DNA from: Monocercomonoides exilis
Taxonomy: Eukaryota; Preaxostyla; Oxymonadida; Polymastigidae
Length of the DNA: 64,000 bases
Reading direction: 5' to 3'
NCBI GenBank assembly: GCA_001643675.2
Contig: LSRY02000021.1
Coordinates: 1,054,001 to 1,118,000 of the forward strand
The translations under genes and the position numbers were made by a program. Positions 49,600 to 60,298 of the stretch are shown one piece after another. The notes below the pieces were generated by a model. That model was not told where the DNA came from, did not search any database, and saw only the letters and a list, made by a program, of their open reading frames with translations. Each line of letters opens with the position of its first letter. The first letter of the stretch is position 1.

Positions 49600-50613
49600 C
49601 AGTCGAAAATGGATATAATTACGTCGAATACAATCACGTTCGTTAATAGTCACATTCTTCTGTATATGAACATTTTTTGCTTGTTTTTCATTAATTTCCC
49701 ATCGCATATAATCACAGGACTTTATATACAATCACATTTTGTCTCATAATTCGTTCGTTTCTCAAAGAAAAATCGACTTTTATAACAGAAATCTCAATTT
49801 TTTGATTTTTCAAAAACACATTTTAGAAAGTCTGAACAACATTATAAAACTTTAAAAATTGTTGTTTTTATTGAAAAATGTGATTTTGTGAAGAATTTCC
49901 AAAAATTAAAAAATCGACACATATTTTTTTAATATTTCAGAAATTTTTTTTTAATTTTTCTGTTAAATGTCGCATCTTACATATAGTTCGTGTTAATAAT
50001 GGTGGAAACTTTCAATAACTGTGGACAGTCGCATTTTGACAATTAACCCAATTATTCCCTCAATAATTATAAACTTATAAGTCATACGAAAATGAAACAA
50101 CTTGCTTCTTTCAATAAATAAAATAACATTTCTATTTTTAAAGAAATAAGGAGAAATGGGACAAAATTTTTCGTTTTATGAATTTTGTTCCATTCCACAC
50201 TTACAAATATTTTCATCATTTTCAAAAATTTTTCTTCGTTTTTTGACATGGAGATGAAAGACTAAACATGATAAGGTCGAGGAAAAAGTTTGGAACAAAT
50301 AGTTGGTTTTTTAATAAATGCAAGAATTTTGCCCCAAATAAGATTATTCAAGTTTCTCCGAATTTTCAAAATGTGTTTTTTTAAATTCTGCTGAAAAAGT
50401 TGTTTCATTTCTGTATGTCTTATAAGTTCATATGCATTGAGGGAATAATTAGGTTTATTGTCAAAATGCAACTGTCAACAGTTGTTGAGATAATGCAACT
50501 GCCCACAGTTATTGAAAGTTTCCACCATTATTAACAATAACTATAATCACAATTAGATGTTGTCACAAAAAGTTGTGCAAAAATATATGTGATTATGTCC
50601 GATCAAGATTGTG
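49600..50613. mobile_element. CAGTC-ended element, copy X3, with a nested insertion
   Basis: Begins CAGTCGAAAATGGATATAAT after a TA (49598-49599) and ends GATTATGTCCGATCAAGATT near 50613. The subterminal TATAATCACA repeats and the block CATCGCATATAATCACAGG match X1. The right end is mutated relative to X1. The length is about 1 kb instead of 450 bp because a second element (49993-50534) sits inside it. Confidence 0.65.
49993..50534. mobile_element. Inverted-repeat MITE nested in X3
   Basis: Left end TAATAATGGTGGAAACTTTC, right end GAAAGTTTCCACCATTATTA, exact inverted partners. Inner arms also pair: TTATTCCCTCAATAAT near 50050 pairs with the inverted ATTGAGGGAATAATTA near 50437, and CAACTGTGGACAG-type blocks pair with CTGCCCACAGTTA. 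The minus-strand frame at 50262-50471 is Lys/Asn-rich without a known domain and is probably not a gene. A related piece lies at 13958-14340. Confidence 0.75.
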
Positions 50614-51400
50614 TTCCAAATAATAGTGTGTCATTTTCAATTCGAAAAAAACACATTTCCGATTTTCCGAACAAATTTAATTTTTTGAATAATGATAAAA
50701 AGTTAAAAATAATTATAAAAAAGAGTATTTAAAAGATGACAATAACTGCAGTCCATGTCAGACTTTCAAATGTTTTATCCAATTTTGAGACGTATTTTTT
50801 TTATTCAGTGAATTTTTTTTTTAAGATGAAGAATCAGATATATTCGAAGATGAAAGAAAGAAGTGAAATATTTTTCCCATAGAAGAGAAAGTAATACACT
50901 ATTTTTTGGAATTCAACTTGGATGGTGAATGACAAACTGTTTCAACAAAGTGTGTTTCATTTTTTCTTTACAATCCCTCTCAAATCTGCTGAAAGGGGGG
51001 AGAAAATTAGAAAAAAAGCAACATATTTTTCCATGTTCCTCTGAATCAACATGGAATACTGTGTGAATTCTCCTTTTGAAGATTTTGGTTGGTCAGAGTT
51101 ATTTCATATGATGGTTCATGTGAAGAGAGTAAGAATTTGCAGAGAAAAGAGAGTGAGAAAAGAGAATGAACTGTAAAAGATGAAGGAAACGAAGAAAAAC
51201 TTTATTTTCAGAATTTAATTTAAATTTTATAGTTTAAAAAAATTTTTTTGTTGTTGCTTTACTTCATTTTGATGAATCTGGATAATAAATCACTTTAAGC
51301 AAGGATATGAAAATAAATTTTTGTATAGTTTTGTGTAATGAACAATTAAAAAAAAATAGAAAGAAAGAAAAAATCATGATAAAAAATTCAATGAATTTCT
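50614..51400. other. Spacer, possibly old decayed sequence
   Basis: AT-rich with patches of A/G-rich sequence (about 51115-51200) resembling worn coding DNA. No frame can be supported. It contains the 3' flank of the minus-strand family gene. Confidence 0.4.
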
Positions 51401-52846
51401 TCAAACATTCACAAAATAATCAGATATTTTCAACGATAAATAAGGATAGAGTTTTATGTTTAAAGAGTCAAAAGTTTCAAGAAAGCTTGAAATAATATCT
51501 TCGTATCCTTCTTCCTCTATCTTTTCAAATATCACTCTCTTTGATGTCTTCCTAACTTTATCATCTGATTCAAAATACTCTTTTTCTTTCAGTCTTTCAG
51601 AAATATGCAGAAAGAAGAGTAAGCATTCATATGTCATCTTGTCATACAACTTTGGCTGATGAATTTCCTCCAAAACAACATCAACAGCTTCGTTTTTCAG
51701 TAATTCTTCAACTTTTATAACTCTACTTTCTGCGGCATTTTTCAAGGAATAAATACACTTGTAAATAACTTCTCTATGATTATCCTTCACTTCTCGAAAT
51801 ACCTGAACAATGCTCCCTAAAAACCCAACAAGTTCCTCACTCCACAATGCGCACCATGTCAAGTAATTATCAATAGCATTAATCCATCTCCAGATCACAA
51901 TCACTTCTTTCGCTTCTTTTCCTCTTTCTTCTTTTCTCTTCCAATCAACACTTTCTCTCAGCTCTTTCAATTCTCTTGCTGCTTCTCTTCCAAAATGCAG
52001 TTCGTTCACAATAACATCCTCCAAGCTATAGTCTTTGTAAATTCGGAAAATCAAAAACTGCCAAGCTGATTGATATGCAAGTCGTGAAAGATTGTGATGC
52101 TCATGATGATATCTGATGATCGCTTCGATCTCATTCAGATACAGTCCTCTTTTCATTTCCTGTTCAAAAAAGGAGGAAAATACAATTCAACAATATCAAA
52201 ATGGTAATAAGGTTCTCAAACCCAATATCCTATTTCGCTCAAAGCCAGCAACGTCATTTCAACTTCCTTCTGAGTTTCATCGGTCTCGTCTTTCTTCAAT
52301 CCGACTTTTAGAAGACAAGGCACACAAATTGATAGTATTTCCGAAGAAAATCTGTTGTTAAGTGAAAGATAACATTCACAAAGATCTATCAAAAGCTTTT
52401 CGTTTTTTTCTTCTTTTCCCTTTTTTTCTTCAATACTGATCATCTGTTCGAATCTTTTGTTCAGAAAAGATTTTTCAAAGTTGTGATTCCATATATTTTT
52501 CAATGCTTTGTAAAATCCAATGCGCTTCAGCAAATAAAAAGCATTTTCCATTGTTATTTTCTTTTTTCCAATCAACTTGTTCATTTTATCAAATAGTTCT
52601 TTTTAAAAATGGATTTGAATTCTTCCTTATTCATTCCATCAACTATTTCATTCATTTCCCCTGTTTTCTTTCTCTGTTCATCTTCATCACAATCTTCCAA
52701 TCCAGAAAACAATTCTGCAAATAAATATGAATATTAAAAATAAATTCTCAACAATCAAGGATTCAAACGCAACAATTAGCACAAACCATTGAACTTTTTT
52801 GTGTAGACAGTCTCCTGTATTTTTTCAAAAATATTTCGCTCAAAAA
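51401..52846 (-). pseudogene. Multi-copy oxymonad hypothetical family gene, frameshifted
   Basis: Minus strand. The main body is two exons joined by an intron (donor GTTTGA at about 52218, acceptor GAACAG at about 52160), giving ALSEIGYW then EMKRGLYLNEIEAIIRYHHE. An upstream exon ends TKKFN and joins across another GTTTG...TTTGCAG intron to ELFSGLEDCDEDEQ. Helical blocks KLLIDLCECYLSL, HHNLSRLAYQSAWQFLI, NELHFGREA, VDWKRK and the terminus ISDYFVNV are, from memory, the signature of a large Monocercomonoides family of unknown function (all-helical, ARM/HEAT-like). Between EEFKSIFKK and ELFDKMNK (about 52612) the frame changes by one base in an A run. I also see no ATG for the first exon. It is therefore a pseudogene, or a gene carrying a sequencing indel. 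Confidence 0.7.
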
Positions 52847-53249
52847 AAAAAAATCACCATTTTGATATTAACATTTAATTCGCATTTGTTTATAAAGAAG
52901 AAAAAGATGGAGAAACAACATAAAACAATCAAATAAAATATGTGCATTCAAACCGTTCCATCAAATGTTGACATTTTCAATTTGTAATTACAAAGATAAA
53001 GAATTCTTTGTTTTTTCTGTTTGTTGTTATGGAATTTTTGATCAATTTGGATCTTTCGATATGGATATCCGCACAAAATGAGAGTTCAGTGAGTGAACAT
53101 AACCTATAGAATTAGAAATAATATTTTCTGTTGCAACAGCTGGTATGATTGTGATAAGTTGATTTTGAATTTCTGTTGGATGATTTTTTGAAATTGGATG
53201 ACAAACGAAATACAACAATTTTGTTTTTAAATTAAAGCATCTGCATATG
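52847..53249. other. AT-rich spacer, no gene seen
   Basis: Upstream of the minus-strand family gene. A 12-A run at about 52841-52852 lies where its first exon should begin. No other feature. Confidence 0.4.
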
Positions 53250-55760
53250 TGTATTTTTTATTGTTCTGGTTTATTTTAAAGATGTTTCCATCTGTGGCCT
53301 TCTCAGAGTGCAGGAATCTGATAAATTATAGAAATGGCCATTTCTTTGTTTTTCTGAGGAGAACGTCAGAAGAGTGCTGTGCCGAGAGACAGTCAGCAGA
53401 TGGGAATTGCATAATTTTTGTATTCAATTGGAACAGGTGAAGAAAACATATTTGATTGAAAAGCATTTGGTTGAGAATGAAAAGAAGAATGTCAACAATT
53501 AGAAAGCACTTGGAAAGAAAGATAAAATGCCAATTATTTTAATCAGAAAAAAAATGTGGATGATGGTATCGAAAGCAGGATATTTATTGATGAAAATGAT
53601 GATGGAGAAATGAGCACTGAGAAACAATGGAAAAGGAGATTGACAGCATTAGTGATTGACAATCCTCTGCATTTGCGACGGGGAAGATGTATGCGTTCTT
53701 TTGAGGAATTTTTAAAATCAATTCAAAACAAATTTCTTTTTGCTTTGTATCTTTTTTCCCCACTCCAACCAACAGCATTATTTGTGCTGAGCGTCATTCG
53801 CAGGACAATCCATTTAAAGCAGCATTTTTGAAGGCAGTGAGTTTTCTTCTCCTTCTCCTTCGATCTCTTCATTAACGATATTATAGCTTGGCTGGTGGAA
53901 AAAAGGTCTTCTTTGTATTTGAGAATTTGTTGTTTGAATAGCCATCAAATTCTCATGATGCAACACAAAATTAATCTTCCTTCTGTTGTTGCTGTTGGCT
54001 GTTAAGAAATTCGAATCTGTTCATAATGAATGCATTTTCTTCAGATGAGTCTTGTTCGCCTTTGTTGTTTTGCTATTTCTGAGGAGCATCATCAAACTCA
54101 TTTCTTTTCATTTCTCTTTCAGATTCTTCTTCTTTCTTCTTCTTCTCCAAATCAATTGTGGTGCCATTTTCCTTTTGCTCCTCATTCATTACGACACCTT
54201 TCATTGATATTTGCACTTGTTTCACATCTTTCCCCCTCCATCTGAACTTCAGTCTGAAGTTATGCCCAAATGATCCATCTGCTGCTTCTTCTGCTCTCCT
54301 GTTCTCCTGTTGAATGCCATCTCCTGGCAAAGATCTGCACACTTCAGGTTCCATTGAATTTTGCTTGTCTGCAACAGCCTCAACTTCAGCCTCTACCTTC
54401 GCCCCGCCTTCACAAACCTCAGCCGACTCAGCCCTAGTACCTCCACAACCAGTGGAGCTATTGCTTCTTCCAGCTTTCACTGTTTCTCTTTGATTCTCTC
54501 AACAAACTCTCTGTGCGCTGTCGGATACCCACCTTTCTCCTCATTCCCATCACGTCCCTCTCTCCCTTCATCTTCTTTTCCCACTTTTCTCCACTTTTCT
54601 TCTCCTTTCTCCTTCCTCTGCTTCTTCTCGCTCCTCCAGCACTACCAGCGCAATCGCTTCAGGTTACAGAACCAAATCTTCCATTCTCGTCCCCACTTCC
54701 TCCAATTCCTTCTCCACAATATCTCTATCTTCTCACATTGTCTCTTCGTTCAAATTTCACCATCACATGCATCGACTGTTGAAGCAGCTACACTAACCGC
54801 ACGTTCGGCAATTGAAGCAGCGATTGGTCAAACGGATCGAAGATTGAGGGGAATGCTGTTCACATCCTCCACCTTAAATATCCTCTTCCTTCTTTGACTG
54901 CGCTCCCATCAAGGCTGCATGAGACGGAAGCTCTCAAACTGCAGAACTGAAAGGAACATAGAGAATTCCACAAGTCTCATCAAAAAAATTCAATCGTAGC
55001 GTCTGAGGGGACAGAAGCATCAACAGCATCAGCAACAGCAACATGCACTGTTCATTCACCGCGGCTTCCTCAGGCACCACAATTTTCAGCCATCTCTCAT
55101 GTTGTCCATTTCTGTTAATGATAAGTTTGTTGCAGCTCTGGCTGAAGAATGTGAAGAGCTGATTGCAGGCTCAGATGGAGATGATGATGACTGTTCATCC
55201 TCTGCCACCTTCTCCACTCCACTTCCACGTTGCATAAATAGCGATGAAACAGACGAAGAAGACGAAAAAGGATGGGGTGTTGAGAGAAATGGAAAACTGC
55301 TGCACTTTGATGACAACATGAATGTTTTTAAAATACTCCGTCTCTTCTGTTGGCAGCTCCATCAGAAGATCAAGCTCAACATCAGCATTTGGACACAAAG
55401 GCCAATCAGCTGTGAGTTTTTTCAGTATTTGAGGGAAGTGAATTGATGGATCAGGGTTTCTTCAGGCAAAGAATTGAAATGAAAACAAGAAGAAGAAGAA
55501 GAAGAAGAAAAGGGTGATTGTACATGTGATGGCGAAGCCTTGTGAGGCCGATGAGGAGTCTGCAGGATAATAGAAAATATCTTTTGAAGATATATCTGTA
55601 CTGGAGCTGAGGTTGAATCTGAATCAGATTCTGCTGCTTGGGATAATATTGGAAAACAGAGGAAATTGAGAATAGCATTTTATTGTGAGTATTTTGTGGA
55701 GGAAAACGAGCAATATCAAAAGAATAACAAAAATGAAAACTGATTGAAAAAATGCGTAGA
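53250..55760 (+). pseudogene. Second decayed gene of unknown family
   Basis: GC-richer than its flanks, with coding-like fragments broken in all frames: 53556-53831 (DNPLHLRRGRCMRSFEEFLK), about 54361-54900 (Ser/Pro-rich, PPSQTSADSALVPPQP in one frame) and 55099-55446 (SISVNDKFVAALAEECEEL, then an acidic stretch and KLLHFDDNMNVFKILRLF). The Ser/Asp-rich linkers resemble those of the intact large genes here. No domain is recognised. The 3' end runs into the dispersed repeat at 55763. I favour the plus strand because the best helical fragments lie there; the minus-strand frame 54073-54480 is the main alternative. Confidence 0.5.
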
Positions 55761-55762
55761 GG

Positions 55763-55945
55763 ATTTGCGGTATTATCCGAAGATATCATCATCCTCAGAT
55801 GTTTTAGAAATTTTGTCTATAATATAATTACATTAAATGTGCTAATGAAAGACTGTTGCAATTTTTTGGAAGCCTTTTGTTTTTGAGATAAAAACAATTT
55901 TAATTTTTTGATGATCAAAAAATTATTGGCTTATTTTTTAATTTT
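55763..55945 (+). repeat. Dispersed repeat, copy 2
   Basis: A close direct copy of 49090-49270 with scattered substitutions and few indels. It keeps the shared frame ending EAFCF and the same TGA. It follows directly on the decayed gene. Confidence 0.75.
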
Positions 55946-56413
55946 TGAACGATTTATTTATATATAAAAATAATTGAACTGAGCGACAGAATAACGTAAA
56001 TTGAATTTGTATCTTCTACCATAATAGAAAGTTTTTGAAGTTCTAATTTGTTCTTTTATCGATTGGAACAATTTTGGACATGAAATTTAGCGGTATGATT
56101 ATTTGCACATATATTGATACCTTTATTTTCAGAGAAAATTCCATGAGCTAGGATATTTTTAATTTTTTGGTGGAAAATATTAATTCATTATTTCATGTGA
56201 AAATTTTGATGGATTCCACACAAAGTTCTATCACTAACGCATTTGCTACTAATAAGACAAGTTCTTTAATATCATCAATATCTTTTATATCTTCGTCAGG
56301 TTTTTTTGTTTTATATTTTTCCAAAAATAATTTTTAGTGAAACTTCATCAGATTTTGCTACGACGAGCAAACTCCGCTTTAATGTTGCAAATTTTAGTGA
56401 AAATGCATACCCA
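55946..56413. other. Upstream region of the Ser-rich gene
   Basis: Holds a candidate first exon (ATG at 56209, MDSTQSSITN) and a candidate 38 bp intron (GTTTTT at 56300 to TTTTTAG at 56337), but the phase does not match the downstream frame. I therefore do not join them. An open frame without ATG runs from 56306. Confidence 0.4.
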
Positions 56414-59049
56414 ATGATTTTGAAAGATTCTGACCAGAATGGTGAGAGTTCAATAACATTTAAAATTTATCAAGATTCTGAGTTTGAGAACTGTGATCAA
56501 CAATCAGCTTTTTCAGGACATTTTCAAGGAAATTCGTTGTTTCCATGTGCTTCTTCTTCCTTGAATTGTTGTAAGAAAACATGTTCATTTCAAGAATTTA
56601 AGAAAAATCGGAATTGTTCTTTTAACGATGAAATTTGTGAATCCCATACAAATGATTCACTTCAAACAAGAACTATTCAGCAAGATTCCGCGAGCAAAGG
56701 AGATCGTGAAATAATTGAGCATGATAAGAGATTCTCAATTGATGCTGTGCAAGAAATTGAAAAGCAAGATGAGACGCAGTTTAAAGTTGAGGATTGTTCT
56801 TTGGAAAATCAAATAAAAACACATAAAATCTCTTTGAGCGGAAGCTCTCTCGAGGATATTATATTGATGCATATGCGAATACAATGGAAAGAAGATGATG
56901 ACGAAGAATCTATCAGTAATTTGAAGAGAGAAAAAAGATGGGCAAGCCTGATTGAAATGGAAAAAGAATTGAAGACAAAGTATGGCAATATCGATTTCGC
57001 GCCCAGAGAAACGAAACACCCTAACATTCAGAACGAGGCTAGTGCAAGAGCAAGAGCAAAGAGAAAGGCACTTAAGAGTGTATCGAAAGAACGAAAGAAG
57101 CTTATCCAACTTGAGAAGAAGCATGCTATTAAGAATGAGAAGAGGATTAAGTCGCAGATAAAAGACGCAGTTGCCTACAAAAAGCAGTTTGGTGTGTGGC
57201 TCAGAAAAGAAGGAGTCATCGACGAAGACGAGCGGCAAATGTGGAATGAAGCTGAAGAGCAACTGAAACAGAAAGAAGAAGAAGAAGAAAAAGCAGGAGA
57301 CAGAAAAGTTGGAAAAGAAAGGAGGAAAAGTCGATTATTGCGTGAATGCGCACTCCCTGGGCATATTTCGGTAGCAATTGCTTCATCATCATCATCATCA
57401 TCATCATCTTCTTCTTCTTCTTCTTCTTCTTCTTCTTCTTCTTCTTCTTCTTCTTCTTCTTCTTCTTCTTCTTCTTCTTCTTCTTCTTCTTCTTCTTCTT
57501 CTTCTTCTTCTTCTTCTTCTTCTTCTTCTTCTTCTTCTTCTTCTTCTTCTTCTTCTTCTTCTTTGTTGCTCTCTGAGTCAATGTGCAGTGATTCCTCCAG
57601 CAGCAGCGAAAAGCCGACTTGGAAGAGCTGAAGACAGCGCTTGGCGATGCTGAAGAAGGAATGCACGATGACATGGACATTGAAGCATTGACAAGGCGAA
57701 TCAAAAAGAGAGAAAAGAAAGCAAGAGCAAAAGAGAAGGCAAAACGGATGACGGAAAAGGAGCGCCTAAGAAGAGTGCAGAAAAAAGAGGTTGAAACGAG
57801 AAAGAAGAAGCATCGGAAGTGGCAGAGCAAACATCAGCTGGGAAGAGGTGGAAGTTCAGAACAGGGAAAAAATTCTGAGATTTGGGGAGAAGGTGCTTGT
57901 TTATCGGATGATTCTTGTGCATCTGCCTCGTTATCTTCTTTATCGTCTCTGTCATCATTCTCATCATCATCTTCTTCTTCTCCTTCTCCTTCTCCTTCGT
58001 CTTCTTCTTTTTCTTCTTCACATTCTCTTTCGAGATACACATCATACCACTACTACTTGTCTGCTCTCGAAAAAAAGCGGTATAAAAAACAGAAAAAGAT
58101 CGACAAAGCCAACAAACGCAGAACAAAGCGTTTCGAAAGCAAAATCTCGTTTGAGCTTGCAGATGACTGCAATTTGCCCCTTTCCATCTGCTCGCCTCTT
58201 TCTTCTCTTTCTTCTCTTCCCTCCCTTCCATTTCAACCAGATGTTTCGACTTCTTTCTCTTCTATTTCTTCAGTTGATCGGCCATTGCAACAGCAACAGC
58301 AGCAGCAGCAACAACCACAACACACTTCATTTCCTTATCAATCTTTGTCTGATAAATCAAAAATTTCGGATTTTAACCATTTTGTTCCACAATTTTCTCT
58401 TCCTTTCAGTTTTCCAGAGAGCAATTTGTATTCTCAGCAAAAATCTGATTTCTTTTCAGCATCAACAACGAAATCATCATCATCATCATTGTTATTGTCA
58501 AACACTGTGAATGATACAGAATATCAAAAAATTGCCTCTAATTCACTTCAAATGATACATCCAAACGAACAAATGAAGCAGAGCTATGACAATGCTTTCA
58601 ATGTTATGGATGCATCATCATCTTCTTCTCTTCCTCATCTTCCTCCACTCCCTCCTCCACCATCACCACATCCACCTCTGCCTCTACCTCCCCCTTATTC
58701 CTCTTCTCTTTCTCCTCCTCTTTCTCCTCTTTCTTCCCCTCCTTCTCCTCCCTCTCCTCCTCCTCCTCCTTCTCCTGTTTCTCCCATTTCTCCACTTTCT
58801 CCTCCGTCACGTATTTTTGCTCCTTCTCCTCATTCTCCTCCTCCATCCCCTCACTCTCCTTCTTATTCATTGTCCTCCTCCTCCTCCTCTTCTTCTTCTT
58901 CTTCTTCTTCTTCCTCGCTATATTCTTCATCTCCTTTTCAGAACGAAAACACATCTGAATCAACTTTTCATAATCCTCTTGAAGAAACTCCGAGCGATCA
59001 ATCACCTTCTCTCTTGTCTTCTTCTTCTTATTCAAAATCATCAAATTCA

Positions 59050-59080
<31 letters not shown>

Positions 59081-59847
59081 CTTCTTCCACTTCAAATTCT
59101 TCTTCTTCACTTCACTTTCCAACGGAAGAAAACATTTCAAATATTTCATCAAGAAGACCGAAGTCTGAAGATTTCTTTGAAAATTCTGCTTCAAACACTC
59201 CATTTCTAAACCAGCAAATCGATATTTCAAAGCCAAAAGAATATGATTTATCTTATGTGACTGAAGAAAAAATAAATGAATGCTTCAAAAACGCAAACAG
59301 AACAGAGAATTCAGATGACTCCAATCACAAAGCAAGTTTTCAGTCACTAGGATCAATAAACTATCTTATGCCTTCACATCTCAATTCAACTTGCAATCAC
59401 AACGCACAAAATTCTTCATTTGCTCCTTCGGATGATTCTTTTCATTCGGTCACTTCACCTTTCATTGTAAGCAAAGGCACTTATAATAAGTCATCTGAAT
59501 ATCTTTCTCATCCTTCAAAATTCTCGTTATTTCCGTCGTGTTCATCGTCTTCATCAACATTTTCCTCTTCCTCTTCTTCTTCTTCCTCTTCTTTTTCTCC
59601 TTCCTCTTCTTTTTCTTCTTCCTCTTCTTTTTCTTCTTCCTCTTCCTCTTCCTCTTCTTCCTCCCAATCTGATTTCGAACGCATCATGGCACGTGTCAAA
59701 TGCATCTCGTGCGTTGTGCAGCCTCAACAACAAGCTCCCCTTTTCTCTACCCCTCCTTCAGTTCAGCTTCCACTCTCTGCTGCTAAAACTACTTCAACTG
59801 CATCAACTGCACCAACGCAGACGGATTCTTTGACTGATTGCCAATAA
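56414..59847 (+). CDS. Ser-rich protein of unknown function, frame interrupted
   Basis: Two overlapping frames form one gene. 56414-57631 (first in-frame ATG at MILKDSDQNG) has an acidic/polar N-terminus, then a basic coiled-coil-like region (RAKRKALKSVSKERKKLIQL) and KERRKSRLLRECALPG. 57619-59847 follows one frame away (KADLEELKTALGD, then RRIKKREKKARAKEKAKRM and a long Ser/Pro-rich tail with poly-Gln, Pro-rich and Ser blocks). The junction sits at the end of a TTC array. Two explanations fit. One missing A in GAAAAG near 57611 would join the frames directly. Alternatively, a 230 bp intron 57371-57600 (donor GTAGCA, acceptor CTCCAG), with the TTC array as polypyrimidine tract, restores phase 0. 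No known domain. The basic, low-complexity make-up suggests a nuclear or RNA-associated role, but this is weak. Confidence 0.6.
57385..57563. repeat. (TTC)n microsatellite
   Basis: A nearly perfect array of about 55 TTC triplets preceded by eight TCA triplets. It is read as Ser in the upstream frame. Its opposite strand gives a spurious poly-Glu or poly-Lys frame. Confidence 0.95.
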
Positions 59848-60298
59848 TGAATTGAGGAAAAAGTATTTTTTTGCTTTTCTTTTCTTTTTCTTTTTTCTTT
59901 TTGTGTTATAATTATTGTGTTAATTGCAAATGTTCTATTTTTTAAAGGATTTTTTCGTTTGTTAGTTTGGTGTGGTTTTTGTATAATTTAGTTTTTCAAG
60001 TCTTATTTCAGTAATTTTGTACATCCGGAAATCTCTTGTGTAATTTTCACGTCTGTTGTAATGCTTTTATGCATTATTTTATATATGTTAGAAATGTGAT
60101 AAAAAACAATTTTTTATCAAATATTTTAATCACAAAATAATAATTCACAATATTTTTGGAAAAAAAAGTTGAATTTTATATCATTTTATGAGATTCTTAT
60201 CTCATTCAATTTCTTGATTGGTGTGTTTTTGCTTTTTAATATTTTTCTCCTTTTTTGTGAAAAAAAAATAAAGCATTTATGATCCAGAATAATTCTTC
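59848..60298. other. Intergenic AT-rich spacer
   Basis: T-rich 3' flank of the Ser-rich gene and promoter of the Cwc21-like gene. AATAAA occurs at about 60268. No gene seen. Confidence 0.5.

Noticed and set aside
56209-56337. A first exon plus 38 bp intron for the Ser-rich gene
   Set aside because: The splice motifs look reasonable, but the exon leaves one leftover base while the downstream frame needs two. No alternative site fixes this.
57175-57830. Poly-Glu, poly-Lys and poly-Phe/Leu open frames around the TTC array
   Set aside because: They are the other five readings of the microsatellite. Only the Ser frame connects to real coding sequence.
58604-59236. Lys/Glu-rich minus-strand frame inside the Ser-rich gene
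   Set aside because: Reverse complement of Ser/Pro-coding TCT/TTC/CTC repeats. No independent support.
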